Assembly: GCA_947452675.1 (NCBI GenBank)
Contig: CANGDL010000008.1
Location: 1 to 64,000, forward strand
Length of the DNA stretch: 64,000 bases
Direction: 5' to 3'
From: Microbacteriaceae bacterium
Lineage (GTDB): Bacteria; Actinomycetota; Actinomycetes; Actinomycetales; Microbacteriaceae
A program made the position numbers and the translations under genes. This document shows positions 49,022-57,835 of this stretch, one piece after another. The notes under the pieces were generated by a model, which was not told the origin of the DNA, did not search any database, and saw nothing but the letters and a program-made list of their open reading frames with translations. Numbering within the stretch: position 1 is the first letter of the stretch; each line of letters opens with the position of its first letter.

Positions 49022-49957
49022 TTAGTTCTTGGTGCCGTTGATGGTTGCGGTGGTCACGCCGAAGTTTGACAGGTTCCACTTAGCAAGGATCTTGCCGTAG
49101 GTGCCATCTGCGATGAGCGACTGAACTGCAGCCTGAAGTGCGGCGGTTAGCTTGGTGTTTGCCTTGAGCACACCGATGCCGGTGTAAACAGCCTGGTAAC
49201 CGTTTGGGTTAGCAGCGTCGGTGATTAGGTCGAAGTACTGACCCTTGCCGGCGGTCTGTGCCGCATAGGCTGCGATTGGCGCATCCATGACGTCAGCGAT
49301 TCCCTTGCCAGCGCGAAGAGCATTTAGAGCCTCTGGATCTGATGGGTACTCGTTGATGATGACGGCCTTCTTGCCAGCAGCGACACACTGTGGGGTTAGC
49401 GCCTTGAGCATGTCGCCCTGAACGGTGGCCTTCTGGATGGTTACCGGCTGACCACATAGGTCGGTCAGAGTCTTGACGCCCTGTGGGTTGCCCTTGGCAA
49501 CCACAATCGAGAAGCCGCCCTTGAAGTAGTCAACGTAGTCGAGGGTCTTCTGACGGTCGACTGTGTCATTCATACCAGACATGATGATGTCATGGTTGCC
49601 GGCCTGAAGAGAAGGGATGATGCTGTCCCAAGCCTGCTTGTTGAAGCTTACGGTGACGCCAAGCTTCTGGCCGATTGACTGTGAAAGGTCATAGTCGAAA
49701 CCGGTTGGCTTGTTGGTGGCGTCGAACATTTCCATCGGTGCATAAGGGATGTCGCTGGCAACGTTGATGCCCGCGGTCATGTACTTAGCAGGCAGCAAAG
49801 CCGCTGCGGCTGAGTCAACCGAAACGGTCGGGATGGTTGCCGCGTCGGCAGTTGCCGAGGCGGTTGGGGTTGCGGTGGTGGTTGACGAGCAACCGGCAAC
49901 CAATAGAACTGATGCGGTTGCCATTGCTGCCAGAGCAGCGAACTTCATCTTTGACAT
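49022..49957 (-). CDS. Polar amino-acid ABC transporter substrate-binding lipoprotein (311 aa)
   Basis: SBP_bac_3-type lipoprotein: lipobox VAGC (Cys about residue 23) after a hydrophobic segment AALAAMATASVLL; then the two-lobed binding domain from about 45: INVASDIPYAPMEMFDATNKPTGFDYDLSQSIGQKLGVTVSFNKQAWDSIIPSLQAGNHDIIMSGMNDTVDRQKTLDYVDYF, the polar-amino-acid/glutamine family core. It ends with FDLITDAANPNGYQAVYTGIGVLKANTKLTAALQAAVQSLIADGTYGKILAKW. Ligand (glutamine, arginine, cystine, D-amino acids) not certain. Fourth position in its operon order is third after permease and ATPase, with 71 bp to the ATPase gene. Confidence 0.88.
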   Translation of the reverse strand: MSKMKFAALAAMATASVLLVAGCSSTTTATPTASATADAATIPTVSVDSAAAALLPAKYMTAGINVASDIPYAPMEMFDATNKPTGFDYDLSQSIGQKLGVTVSFNKQAWDSIIPSLQAGNHDIIMSGMNDTVDRQKTLDYVDYFKGGFSIVVAKGNPQGVKTLTDLCGQPVTIQKATVQGDMLKALTPQCVAAGKKAVIINEYPSDPEALNALRAGKGIADVMDAPIAAYAAQTAGKGQYFDLITDAANPNGYQAVYTGIGVLKANTKLTAALQAAVQSLIADGTYGKILAKWNLSNFGVTTATINGTKN

Positions 49958-50028
49958 TGATTCTCCAATTTGGTGGTTTTTCTTAGGTTACAACTCTGAT
50001 GTTTCCAACGCGTTTAACCGCCGGGGTT

Positions 50029-50793
50029 CTAAAGCACGCTGTTAATAAATGCCTTGGTGCGTTCATGTTGCGGGTTATCGAGCACCTCAGCCGGCGAACC
50101 GGCTTCGACTACCAAACCTTGATCCATGAAAACTACTGTGTCAGCGACTTCGCGCGCGAAGCCCATCTCGTGGGTGACCACAATCATGGTCATTCCATCC
50201 TTGGCGAGGTCACGCATTACGCCGAGAACTTCGCCAACCAACTCAGGGTCGAGCGCCGAGGTCGGCTCATCAAAAAGCATTAGCTTCGGCTCCATGGCAA
50301 GCGCACGGGCAATAGCCACGCGCTGCTGCTGGCCACCGGAAAGCTGCGATGGATAGTGGTCGAACTTGTCGCCTAGACCCACCCGCTCAAGCAAAGCCAT
50401 GCCGCGCTTTTTGGCATCCTTGGCATTTTCTTTGTTCACACCGATTGGAGCCTCGATCACGTTCTCGATAGCGGTTAGATGCGGAAAGAGGTTGAAGCGC
50501 TGAAAGACCATGCCGATGTGCCGGCGCTGAGCTGCAATTGCGGCGGGCTTCATCTCGTGAAGAACATCGCCGGCTTGGCGATAACCCATCAGGTCACCAT
50601 CAACATAGATGCGCCCACCGTTGATGGTTTCCAGGTGGTTGATGCAGCGCAAGAAGGTCGACTTGCCCGAACCCGAAGGGCCCAGCAGCACAAGAACCTG
50701 GCCCTGTTCAACCGAAAGGGAGATGCCCTTTAGAACTTCGTTTGAACCGAAAGACTTGCGAACGCTTCGAGCGTCAACCATTAGCTGGCTCAT
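50029..50793 (-). CDS. Polar amino-acid ABC transporter ATP-binding protein (254 aa)
   Basis: Complete ABC ATPase: Walker [21 protein letters not shown] (about residues 33-52), Q-loop [18 protein letters not shown] (about 90-107), signature [40 protein letters not shown] (about 150-189, with Walker [10 protein letters not shown]), and H-loop [14 protein letters not shown]. The FNLFPH and [10 protein letters not shown] elements are specific to the PAAT (polar amino acid) type. It starts 4 bases inside the permease gene (overlap 50790-50793) and pairs with the permease to drive uptake with the binding lipoprotein. Confidence 0.95.
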   Translation of the reverse strand: MSQLMVDARSVRKSFGSNEVLKGISLSVEQGQVLVLLGPSGSGKSTFLRCINHLETINGGRIYVDGDLMGYRQAGDVLHEMKPAAIAAQRRHIGMVFQRFNLFPHLTAIENVIEAPIGVNKENAKDAKKRGMALLERVGLGDKFDHYPSQLSGGQQQRVAIARALAMEPKLMLFDEPTSALDPELVGEVLGVMRDLAKDGMTMIVVTHEMGFAREVADTVVFMDQGLVVEAGSPAEVLDNPQHERTKAFINSVL

Positions 50794-51677
50794 GCTGACA
50801 CCTTCTTCTTGCCGAAACCAAACATTCGATTGCGCGCGGTGGCCACGTTGAAACCGCGGCCATACTTCTTTTCAAGTTGGCGCTGAGGAATCGAAAGGAC
50901 TGTGGTCATAACCAGGTACCAGAAACCGGCTACGACGAGCAGCTCGACCTGGGCAAGGTTTTGCGCCGAGATCATCGTTGCCTGTGTGTAGAGCTCGAGC
51001 ACAGCGACGACCTCTAGAAGCGCGGTGTTCTTCAACATCGAAATGAACTCGTTGCCCATTGGCGGAATGATCACGCGCATGGCCTGAGGCAAAATGATGC
51101 GGCGAAGTGTGTAACCGCCTCTCATGCCAAGCGATGAGGCAGCCTCCATCTGGCCACCGTCAACCGAAAGGATGCCCGCGCGAACAATCTCAGCCGAGTA
51201 GGCGGCCTCGTTTAGTGCAAGGGCGATGATTCCAGCGGCAAGCGAAGGGACCAAGGCGCTTGTCTGACCGTGAATGAAAACGATATTGGTGAATGGAATG
51301 CCCAAGGTCAGCGTCGGGTAAATGATGCCCAAGTAACCCCAGAACACGATTTGAAGAAGGAGCGGTGTTCCGCGGAAGAAACCGATGAACGCGCTAGCAA
51401 CTAGCTTTAGCAACGGGTTGGGTGACAACTTCATGACCGCAAGAATTACGGCCAGTATGGTCGCAATCAACATCGAGACCACCGTGATTACAACGGTGAG
51501 AACTGCGCCGTTGAGAATCTGTGGATTGAAGAGGTATTGAACGATGATTCCATGGTCGACCGAAGGTGATGACCAGAGTGAATAGATGAAAAGCGCTAAA
51601 ACGCCAACAACCAGCACACCGGAAATCCAGCGCCAAGGGTGTCTAAGCGGTTTTGCGACTACGTCGTCTTCGTTCAT
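50790..51677 (-). CDS. Polar amino-acid ABC transporter permease (295 aa)
   Basis: HisMQ/GlnP-type permease: a ~60-residue N-terminal segment with one helix ([21 protein letters not shown]), then the transport domain with [43 protein letters not shown] (the EAA loop, about residues 178-206, which docks the ATPase), and [23 protein letters not shown]. Length 295. I start at ATG 51677; the in-frame region to 51743 would overlap the end of rlmN. First gene of the amino-acid uptake and conversion operon (permease, ATPase, binding protein, GNAT, racemase). Confidence 0.9.
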   Translation of the reverse strand: MNEDDVVAKPLRHPWRWISGVLVVGVLALFIYSLWSSPSVDHGIIVQYLFNPQILNGAVLTVVITVVSMLIATILAVILAVMKLSPNPLLKLVASAFIGFFRGTPLLLQIVFWGYLGIIYPTLTLGIPFTNIVFIHGQTSALVPSLAAGIIALALNEAAYSAEIVRAGILSVDGGQMEAASSLGMRGGYTLRRIILPQAMRVIIPPMGNEFISMLKNTALLEVVAVLELYTQATMISAQNLAQVELLVVAGFWYLVMTTVLSIPQRQLEKKYGRGFNVATARNRMFGFGKKKVSA

Positions 51678-51693
51678 AAGTGAAAGCCTAGTG

Positions 51694-52884
51694 TTATTCG
51701 GCTGCAGCCAACTGCCCGCAAGCCCCATCGATCTCTTTGCCACGGGTGTCTCGAAGTGTGGTTGGGATTCCCGCCTTCTCGAGGCGATAGATGAATTCTC
51801 GGGTGACCTCGCTGGTCGAGGCGGTCCAGATAGAGCCAGGAGTCGGGTTCAACGGAATCGGGTTCACATGCACCCAGCCCTTGCCGCGCTCATTTAACTT
51901 CTGACCAAGAAGGTCAGCGCGCCAAGCGTGATCATTCATGTCCTTGATCAGCGCATACTCGATCGAGACGCGGCGGCCGGTGGCATCAAAATAGGCTCGG
52001 GCTGCATCGAGCACCTCGTCGACCTTCCACTTTGAGTTCACCGGGATGAGTTCATCGCGTAGGCCGTCATCCGGGGCGTGCAGGGAAAGAGCAAAGGTGA
52101 CCGGGATCTTCTCGGCGGTTAGCTTTTCGATGCCGGGCAAAAGACCAACGGTCGAAACCGTGATGTTGCGAGCTGACATACCTAGGCCTTCAGGCTGTGG
52201 GGCAATCATGGTTCGGACCGCCTTCATCACGCGGCTGTAGTTTGCCAGTGGTTCACCCATGCCCATGAAGACAATGTTGGTGACGCGGTCTGGCGAATCG
52301 GCAAGTTTGGCCTTTGAGCCTCCGAGTTCGCCGGCGGCAATCACCTGGTTGGCGCGAACGATCTGGTCGACTATTTCGCCGGCAGACATGTTGCGCGTGA
52401 GACCTGCTTGCCCCGTGGCACAGAATGGGCAGTTCATGCCGCAACCAGCTTGGCTCGAAATGCAAAGTGTGATGCGGCCGGTGTAACGCATCAGCACCGA
52501 TTCGACCAATGCGCCATCGTGCAATTTCCAGAGGAATTTGATGGTGTCGCCGTTGTCGGTTTGTAGACGCTTGACCGGAGTTAGTAGGTCGGGAAGCAGA
52601 GCTTTCACTAGGTCTTCGCGGCCGGCCGCCGGAAGGTCAGTCATTTCGGCCGGGTCGCTGGTGTAGTGAGAGTAATAGTGGGCGGCAATCTGCTTCGCGC
52701 GGAATGCAGGAACGCCGAGTTCCTTCATCTTCTCTGCACGCTCTTCAGGACTTAAATCGACCAGGTGAACCGGTGGTTTGCCGCGCTTAACTTCGGCGAA
52801 CTGAAGCAGTGGCTTGCCAGTTTTTTCATCCAGCTTTTGCTTCCAGCCCTCGGTCGCTGGTCTGACCTGTGGTCTCTGCGACAT
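51694..52884 (-). CDS. rlmN: 23S rRNA/tRNA (adenine-C2)-methyltransferase
   Basis: Radical SAM enzyme methylating A2503 of 23S rRNA and A37 of some tRNAs. The CxxxCxxC cluster motif reads [18 protein letters not shown] (about residues 151-168); SAM-binding GMGEPLANY (about 208-216); second conserved [13 protein letters not shown] appears as [20 protein letters not shown]. The C-terminal Cys for the mechanism lies in [15 protein letters not shown] (about 380-394). N-terminal segment resembles the usual HemN-like extension. 396 aa is normal for actinobacteria. RBS GGAGAG before ATG 52884. Ends 17 bp before the transporter permease start. Confidence 0.95.
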   Translation of the reverse strand: MSQRPQVRPATEGWKQKLDEKTGKPLLQFAEVKRGKPPVHLVDLSPEERAEKMKELGVPAFRAKQIAAHYYSHYTSDPAEMTDLPAAGREDLVKALLPDLLTPVKRLQTDNGDTIKFLWKLHDGALVESVLMRYTGRITLCISSQAGCGMNCPFCATGQAGLTRNMSAGEIVDQIVRANQVIAAGELGGSKAKLADSPDRVTNIVFMGMGEPLANYSRVMKAVRTMIAPQPEGLGMSARNITVSTVGLLPGIEKLTAEKIPVTFALSLHAPDDGLRDELIPVNSKWKVDEVLDAARAYFDATGRRVSIEYALIKDMNDHAWRADLLGQKLNERGKGWVHVNPIPLNPTPGSIWTASTSEVTREFIYRLEKAGIPTTLRDTRGKEIDGACGQLAAAE

Positions 52885-52934
52885 TGGGCTCTCCTAAAGA
52901 TTCGGTAACAATCAATATTAGGGCGAACTTGGCG

Positions 52935-52950
52935 ATGTAAACGCTTACAT
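52935..52950. promoter_or_regulatory. LacI-type operator upstream of sucrose phosphorylase
   Basis: ATGTAAACGCTTACAT is a near-perfect palindrome with central CG, of the LacI/GalR/CRE type (TGTAANCGNTTACA). It lies 77 bp before the sucrose phosphorylase ATG and 51 bp before rlmN. The cognate regulator is not in the window. Confidence 0.75.
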
Positions 52951-53026
52951 TTTTCGGTTAGAGTGGAGCGAAATAGAAAGTTGCGTCAGCAAACTATTGT
53001 TTGCTGCGCGTTTCAAGGAGGAACTC

Positions 53027-54496
53027 ATGTCTGGTGCCAGCATCCTGGTTTATGCGGAGCGCGTCGGTGGCAACCTAGGTCACATCGAGAAGTTGCTTAA
53101 GGGCCCACTCGCCGACTTCAACGGAATCCACGTGCTGCCGTTCTTCCACCCTTACGACGGTGACGACGCAGGCTTCGACCCAATCGACCACAAGATCGTT
53201 GACCCACGCCTAGGCAACTGGGCAGACTTCAAGCGCATCGCTGACACGCATGAGCTAACCGCCGACCTAATCGTGAACCATGCCTCGGCGCTTTCACCTG
53301 AGTTCATTGACTGGCAGGAGAAGGGTGACGCATCTGACTTCGCCGGACTGTTCTTGACCTTCGATACAGTCTTCCCGGATGGCGGAACCGAAGAGGGCAT
53401 CACCTCTTTCTATCGCCCACGTCCTGGCATGCCATTCACCGCTTATGAAGTCGCCGGCAAGCGCCGCCTGGTTTGGACCACGTTCATGCCTTCACAGGTT
53501 GACATCGACATCAAGCATGAGAAGGGCCAGGCATACCTGCGCTCTGTTCTTGACGCGTTGAAGTCCGGTGGAGTCAAGGTGGTTCGTCTAGACGCTGTGG
53601 GCTACGCGGTTAAGACCCCTGGCACCGACTCATTCATGACCCCTGAGACCCTAGAGTTCGTTGAAGAAATTGCCGCGCTGATTCAGTCGTATGGCATGCG
53701 CGTTTTAGTTGAGGTGCACGCGCACTACACCCAGCAGCTCGAGATCGCCCCGCTGGTTGACCTAATTTATGACTTCCAGACCGCACCGCTACTGTTGCAC
53801 TCGTTCTTCACCGGCACCGTCGACCGTCTCGATGACTGGTTCAAGATTCGCCCGAACAACTGCCTAAACGTTCTCGACACCCACGATGGTTATGGTGTCA
53901 TCGATGGTGGCCCAATCAACGGCCGCCCTGGTCTAATCACCCAGGATGAAATGGCTTTCATCTTCAAGAAGGCCGAGGAGAACACCAACGGTCACAGCGC
54001 TATTGCCTCGGTTGTGCCACAGTGGTTCACCCTTCCTCACCAGATCAACGCGACGCTTCCAAACATCGTCGCCAACGACACCGCATACGTAATCATGCGT
54101 GCGGTCCAGTTCTTCTTGCCGGGCGAACCACAGATTTACTATGTCGGTTTGTTCAATGGCATGGATGACGTTGAGTTGTTCAACAAGACCGGGCAGGGTC
54201 GTGACGTAAACCGCCACAACTACACCCCAGAAGAGATCGAGGTTGCACTTCAGCAGCCGGTGACTCAGGCAATTCTTGGTTTGGCTCGTCTGCGCAAGCT
54301 GCCGGTTTTTGAGGGTTCTTATACCTGGGCCGTGACCGGTGGCGACACGCTTCGCATTGAATGGGTTGCGGGTTCTGACTCTTTAGTTCTTGATTTCAGC
54401 ACCAAGGTTGGTGCGCCTTCGTTCAACATCGTGGTGAACGATTCAGCCGGCACACGCAGCTATAGCACGGTCGAAGAACTGGGTTCTGCGCGCTAA
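53027..54496 (+). CDS. Sucrose phosphorylase (GH13_18) (489 aa)
   Basis: Phosphorolyses sucrose to glucose 1-phosphate and fructose; the same subfamily includes sucrose-6F-phosphate and glucosylglycerate phosphorylases, so substrate is not fixed. Diagnostic N-terminal: ILVYAERVGGNLGHIEKLLKGPLADFNGIHVLPFFHPYDGDDAGFDPIDHKIVDPRLGNWADF (about residues 5-70). Catalytic elements: VKVVRLDAVGYA (nucleophile Asp, about 189), VLVEVHAHYTQQ (acid/base Glu, about 225), LDTHDGYGVIDG (stabiliser Asp, about 285). Start ATG 53027 is preceded by GGAGG at the ideal 6 nt spacing. Controlled probably by the LacI-type operator at 52935. Cytoplasmic; sugar uptake genes are not in the window. Confidence 0.9.
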   Translation: MSGASILVYAERVGGNLGHIEKLLKGPLADFNGIHVLPFFHPYDGDDAGFDPIDHKIVDPRLGNWADFKRIADTHELTADLIVNHASALSPEFIDWQEKGDASDFAGLFLTFDTVFPDGGTEEGITSFYRPRPGMPFTAYEVAGKRRLVWTTFMPSQVDIDIKHEKGQAYLRSVLDALKSGGVKVVRLDAVGYAVKTPGTDSFMTPETLEFVEEIAALIQSYGMRVLVEVHAHYTQQLEIAPLVDLIYDFQTAPLLLHSFFTGTVDRLDDWFKIRPNNCLNVLDTHDGYGVIDGGPINGRPGLITQDEMAFIFKKAEENTNGHSAIASVVPQWFTLPHQINATLPNIVANDTAYVIMRAVQFFLPGEPQIYYVGLFNGMDDVELFNKTGQGRDVNRHNYTPEEIEVALQQPVTQAILGLARLRKLPVFEGSYTWAVTGGDTLRIEWVAGSDSLVLDFSTKVGAPSFNIVVNDSAGTRSYSTVEELGSAR

Positions 54497-55101
54497 ATCT
54501 CGACGCCTCTGGCGGTGAGCGCTTCGGCGAATTCATCCGCGTATTTGAGCGATGCCACCAGCAGCGGAACGGCCATGAGCGTGACTCTCGGTTTGACGCC
54601 GCGTGCCGTTTGGGCCTCTTTGGCCTGTGCTGAAAATTTGAGAATCATCGGAATCGCGTTAATCGTCATTGCGATGGTGAGGCTGAAGATTTCTGGTTTG
54701 AGGCCGAAGCGTTTGAATGGGCCGAGGGTGTGTTCGATGGATGCGATCAGGTCGGCCGACTTGGTGGTGAATGTGAATAGCGTTGCAGCGAGCATGGCCG
54801 CTGCCAGTCGGATTACGTTGGCTAACACCGATTGCCAGAGCGCGCCGAAAATCAACTGCGGGATGATGATGACTAGGAGCAACCACTTGAGTTGCCAAAG
54901 TTGCTGGGCGAAGAGCCGCAGGCCGGCGAGGCCGAAAGCGAACGAATAGGCGCCGGAGATTGCGGCCAAGGCCGCGAGGGCTTCGAACGGGTCGGATCCA
55001 ATTATTGAAATCCCGGCGATGGCCGCGATTAGGACGAGAAGCTTGGGGCCGGCTGGCATTCGGTGTAGGGGTGATACACCTGGCCGGATAAGTGAAATCA
55101 T
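54493..55101 (-). CDS. bioN: Biotin ECF transporter T component (BioN-like)
   Basis: EcfT/CbiQ-type transmembrane coupling protein (202 aa). Membrane helices in the N-terminal two thirds (LLVLIAAIAGISIIGSDPFEALAALAAISGAYSF and LFAQQLWQLKWLLLVIIIPQLIF), followed by the coupling helices with the Ala-Arg-Gly motifs EIFSLTIAMTINAIPMILKFSAQAKEAQTARGVKPR (ARG at about 166) and DEFAEALTARGVEI at the C-terminus (second ARG), which bind the ATPase. Overlaps bioM by 4 bases. Its 3' end overlaps that of the convergent sucrose phosphorylase gene by 4 bp. Confidence 0.9.
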   Translation of the reverse strand: MISLIRPGVSPLHRMPAGPKLLVLIAAIAGISIIGSDPFEALAALAAISGAYSFAFGLAGLRLFAQQLWQLKWLLLVIIIPQLIFGALWQSVLANVIRLAAAMLAATLFTFTTKSADLIASIEHTLGPFKRFGLKPEIFSLTIAMTINAIPMILKFSAQAKEAQTARGVKPRVTLMAVPLLVASLKYADEFAEALTARGVEI

Positions 55102-55778
55102 CCGTTTTCGGCCAAATATGACGAGATCACGGGCGACGGCTCGCCAACTTCGAGCAATCTTGCATCAGCAAAACGCAGAAGAATGTCGCATTCATTTGCG
55201 AGCCTTAGGTCATGAGTTATCAGGACAACCTGTTGGTCGATTTGCTCTAGCAAAACGCGGGAAACTAGGCGGGCGTTGGCCAGGTCTAACAAAGCGGTCG
55301 GTTCGTCAGCCACGATTAGTTTGGGTTCTGAAACCATGATTGCGCTGATTGCCAAAAGCTGCTTCTGCCCGCTCGACAGCGAGTGAGCGGCCTGATTAGC
55401 TAAATGCCCAATACCAAAGCGCTCTAGAGAGGCCAGGGCCTTCGACGCAATTTCATCCTTGGTAAGCCCAGACTGTCTGAGGGTGAATGAGACATCTTCG
55501 AGCACGGTTGGCATGATGATCTGAACATCCGGGTTGCTGAAAATAAAACCGGTTTGACTGCGAGCCGCCTTGGGGTCAGTTGCCGGGTTGACGCCGCCAA
55601 CCGAAACCCTGCCTGAAGTTGGAGTGATCAAACCGTTGAGTAGCCTTGCGAAGGTCGACTTGCCCGAACCGTTGAGCCCGATCACACCGATTCGCTTTTG
55701 ATCGAGTTTGAGGTTGATGTCATCGAGCGCGGTCTTGGCATCGAATGATACCGAGACCGACTCAAACTCGATCAACAT
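55098..55778 (-). CDS. bioM: Biotin ECF transporter ATPase (BioM-like)
   Basis: ABC ATPase of the energy-coupling-factor type (226 aa). Walker A IGLNGSGKSTFARLLNG (about residues 34-50), ABC signature LSSGQKQLLAISAIMVSEPKLIVADEPTALLDLANARL (about 136-173, with Walker B LIVADEPT), H-loop VVLITHDLRLANECD. The first strands IEFESVSVSFDAKTALDDINLKL fit EcfA. Single ATPase beside one bioN and bioY, so probably a homodimer in the complex. Starts 27 bp after bioY. Confidence 0.93.
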   Translation of the reverse strand: MLIEFESVSVSFDAKTALDDINLKLDQKRIGVIGLNGSGKSTFARLLNGLITPTSGRVSVGGVNPATDPKAARSQTGFIFSNPDVQIIMPTVLEDVSFTLRQSGLTKDEIASKALASLERFGIGHLANQAAHSLSSGQKQLLAISAIMVSEPKLIVADEPTALLDLANARLVSRVLLEQIDQQVVLITHDLRLANECDILLRFADARLLEVGEPSPVISSYLAENG

Positions 55779-55805
55779 AATCGCCAGTGCTTTTGCCGCC
55801 GGTCG

Positions 55806-56366
55806 TTAGTTCTTGAAAGCCTTTGGGTAGGCGCGGAACAGTGCAAACGCGATCACCGCGGTTAACACAACCTTGACCGCATCACCGATTAGATAAACCG
55901 ATACGTATCCGGTTGCGGTGACCAGGTCGACCTTTAGGTTGGCGGCCATTACCGGGATTCCGATTGCATAGATTACGCCGATGCCACCGACGATTGAACC
56001 CAGGATCACGCGCACGAGGCTGAACTTTGACTTAGCCGAGTGAGCAATCAATCCGGTTACAAAGGCGCCCGGGATGAATCCCAAAAGGAAACCCGCGGTC
56101 GGGCCGGCTAACACCGAGAAGCCACCGGTGTGACCGGAGAGAATCGGCAGGCCGATGAGGCCAAGAACGACATACAAGGCAACTGCAAGTGAACCGCGAT
56201 AGGCACCGAGGACCACTCCGGCGAGCATCACACCGAGAGTCTGCAGGGTGATTGGAACACCGGTCGCGAGTGGAAGCTCACCAGGCAGAGTTAGAGCCGC
56301 AATTATTGCGGCAAAGATTGCGATGCGCGATAGGTCGCGAAGGGTCAGCTTGTTGCTGGTTGCCAT
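55806..56366 (-). CDS. bioY: Biotin transporter S component BioY
   Basis: BioY substrate-specificity protein (186 aa) with about six helices. Signatures: LRDLSRIAIFAAIIAALTLPGELPLATGVPITLQTLGVMLAGVVLGAYRGSLAVALYVVLGLIGLPILSGHTGGFSVLAGPTAGFLLGFIPGAFVTGLI (about residues 8-107; VPITLQTLGVML and GPTAGFLLGF are the biotin-binding family motifs). First gene of bioY-bioM-bioN. A GGAGACC RBS precedes ATG 56366; the operator TGAACACTGTTCA lies 28 bp upstream of it. Confidence 0.96.
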   Translation of the reverse strand: MATSNKLTLRDLSRIAIFAAIIAALTLPGELPLATGVPITLQTLGVMLAGVVLGAYRGSLAVALYVVLGLIGLPILSGHTGGFSVLAGPTAGFLLGFIPGAFVTGLIAHSAKSKFSLVRVILGSIVGGIGVIYAIGIPVMAANLKVDLVTATGYVSVYLIGDAVKVVLTAVIAFALFRAYPKAFKN

Positions 56367-56393
56367 GATGGTCTCCTAGATTGGGGAAGTTCC

Positions 56394-56406
56394 TGAACAC
56401 TGTTCA
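56394..56406. promoter_or_regulatory. BioQ-type operator between bioY and the TetR gene
   Basis: TGAACACTGTTCA is a perfect palindrome (arms TGAACA/TGTTCA, one-base centre), the general form TGAAC-N3-GTTCA known for BioQ sites in Corynebacteriales. Located between the divergent bioY and tetR-type genes, 25 bp before the TetR start. Confidence 0.7.
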
Positions 56407-56430
56407 TGATGTTAGTAGACTGAGAGCGAA

Positions 56431-57078
56431 ATGAGCAAACCTGGTGCATATACGCGAGCGGATGTCGTCGAAACTGCCTTGAACATCCTCGATGAGTTCG
56501 GCCTCGCCGACCTCTCGATGCGTCGCCTTGCCGGGGTTCTAGAGGTTCAGCCCAGCGCTCTCTACTGGCATGTACCGAACAAGCAAACTCTGCTCGGATT
56601 AGTGTCTGATCAAATCATCGAACGTGCCGCCAGGGTTGATCGTGCCGACTTTGTCAGGGATGGCTTGCTCGACTGGAAGGCCTTCACATTGGCCGAGGCG
56701 TCCGCGATTCGCGATTCGCTGATGGCATTCAGAGACGGTGCCGAAGTGGTCAGTAGCACACTTGCTCTTGGCCTCGGCGCCGACGATGCCCTGGCAAGAA
56801 TTCGAGCCGGCATCGATGAGGTTTGTGAAGACCAGAACACCGCCCGCGTTGCCGCCGAATCGATTCTGTTTCTCACTCTTGGTCAGGTTTGGCACGAACA
56901 ACAGCGCATGCAAGCCGACAGCTTGGGAGTTGTGGCCCCCGCCCTCGTCGCAAAGCCTGAGGATGCCAGCCCACCATCCAGCGTTTTGCATGACAAAATT
57001 GGTTCTTTCGAGTTCGGCATCGAACTCATCCTAGATGGTCTCGAAAAGAAGTTAACCTTGAAGCATGGATCTCGATGA
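56431..57078 (+). CDS. bioQ: TetR-family regulator, probable biotin regulator BioQ
   Basis: TetR-family DNA-binding HTH at residues about 8-58: TRADVVETALNILDEFGLADLSMRRLAGVLEVQPSALYWHVPNKQTLLGLVSDQI, with the TetR signature SMRRLAxxLxVxPSALYxHVxNK. The remainder is an all-helical ligand domain (215 aa total). Placement divergent from bioY with a BioQ-type palindrome in between makes it the likely repressor of biotin uptake, with biotinoyl-AMP or a biotin-linked signal inferred from known BioQ systems. TAGACT lies 9 nt before the ATG. Its 3' end overlaps the start of the phosphatase gene by 14 bases. Confidence 0.72.
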   Translation: MSKPGAYTRADVVETALNILDEFGLADLSMRRLAGVLEVQPSALYWHVPNKQTLLGLVSDQIIERAARVDRADFVRDGLLDWKAFTLAEASAIRDSLMAFRDGAEVVSSTLALGLGADDALARIRAGIDEVCEDQNTARVAAESILFLTLGQVWHEQQRMQADSLGVVAPALVAKPEDASPPSSVLHDKIGSFEFGIELILDGLEKKLTLKHGSR

Positions 57079-57808
57079 ACTACTCAAGGTTGCGCTAGAT
57101 GCCGCCAATACCGGCGCAGCAGAACTCAAAGCCCGCTACCGTGGGCCGCTAGAAATCAGTTCAAAGACTTCCCCCGAAGATCACGTTACCGACGCCGACC
57201 TAGCCTCTGAAACCTTGGTCCGAACCCTAATTCACGAACGTCGCCCTAACGACAGCATCACCGGCGAGGAGTTCGCCGGCCTCGAAAACGCTTCGGCAAA
57301 GGTTCGCTGGAGCATCGACCCGCTGGATGGAACGGTCAACTTCACCCGCGGTTTCCCAAACTTTTGCACCTCGGTTGGCGCAGCCGATGTTGAAACCGGC
57401 GACTGGTTGGTGGGCGCGGTGGTTGCTCCAATCCTCGACCTCACCTATTACGCCAAGCGCGGTCACGGAGCGTTCGTGATTCGCAACGGCCAACACATTC
57501 GCCTCACCGGCCCGCCAGCCGACCGTGCTACCAAGATTCTAGCCACCGGTTTTTCATACTCGGCCGAAAAGCGCATCGCCCAATTTGAAGACATAGCCCG
57601 GATGATGCCCGACTTCGTCGACCTTCGCCGCATGGGTGCTGCGGCTTTAGACATGTGTGCTGTAGCCGAGGGAGCGATCGACGCCTACTACGAACGCGAC
57701 ATTAAAGAATATGACTGGGCAGCGGCAGCATTGATTGCCGAGGAAGCTGGGCTCACCGTGCAACGACCGGAATTTGTTGGCGACCTATGCCATGTGCGCT
57801 TAACTTAG
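57065..57808 (+). CDS. Inositol monophosphatase family protein (247 aa)
   Basis: Li-sensitive phosphatase fold. Metal-binding motifs: GEEFAGLE (about residues 67-74), IDPLDGTVNFTRGFPNFCTSVG (about 85-106, DPLDGT) and the C-terminal EYDWAAAALIAEEAGL (about 212-227, the WDxAAxxL motif). Members dephosphorylate inositol phosphate, histidinol phosphate (HisN), NADP or PAP; the acting substrate is not resolvable. Its ATG 57065 overlaps the TetR gene's last 14 bases so translation is coupled; a link to biotin is not evident. Length is normal. Confidence 0.88.
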   Translation: MDLDELLKVALDAANTGAAELKARYRGPLEISSKTSPEDHVTDADLASETLVRTLIHERRPNDSITGEEFAGLENASAKVRWSIDPLDGTVNFTRGFPNFCTSVGAADVETGDWLVGAVVAPILDLTYYAKRGHGAFVIRNGQHIRLTGPPADRATKILATGFSYSAEKRIAQFEDIARMMPDFVDLRRMGAAALDMCAVAEGAIDAYYERDIKEYDWAAAALIAEEAGLTVQRPEFVGDLCHVRLT

Positions 57809-57835
57809 TCACCTCGCTTGAGTCTTTGCTAATCC

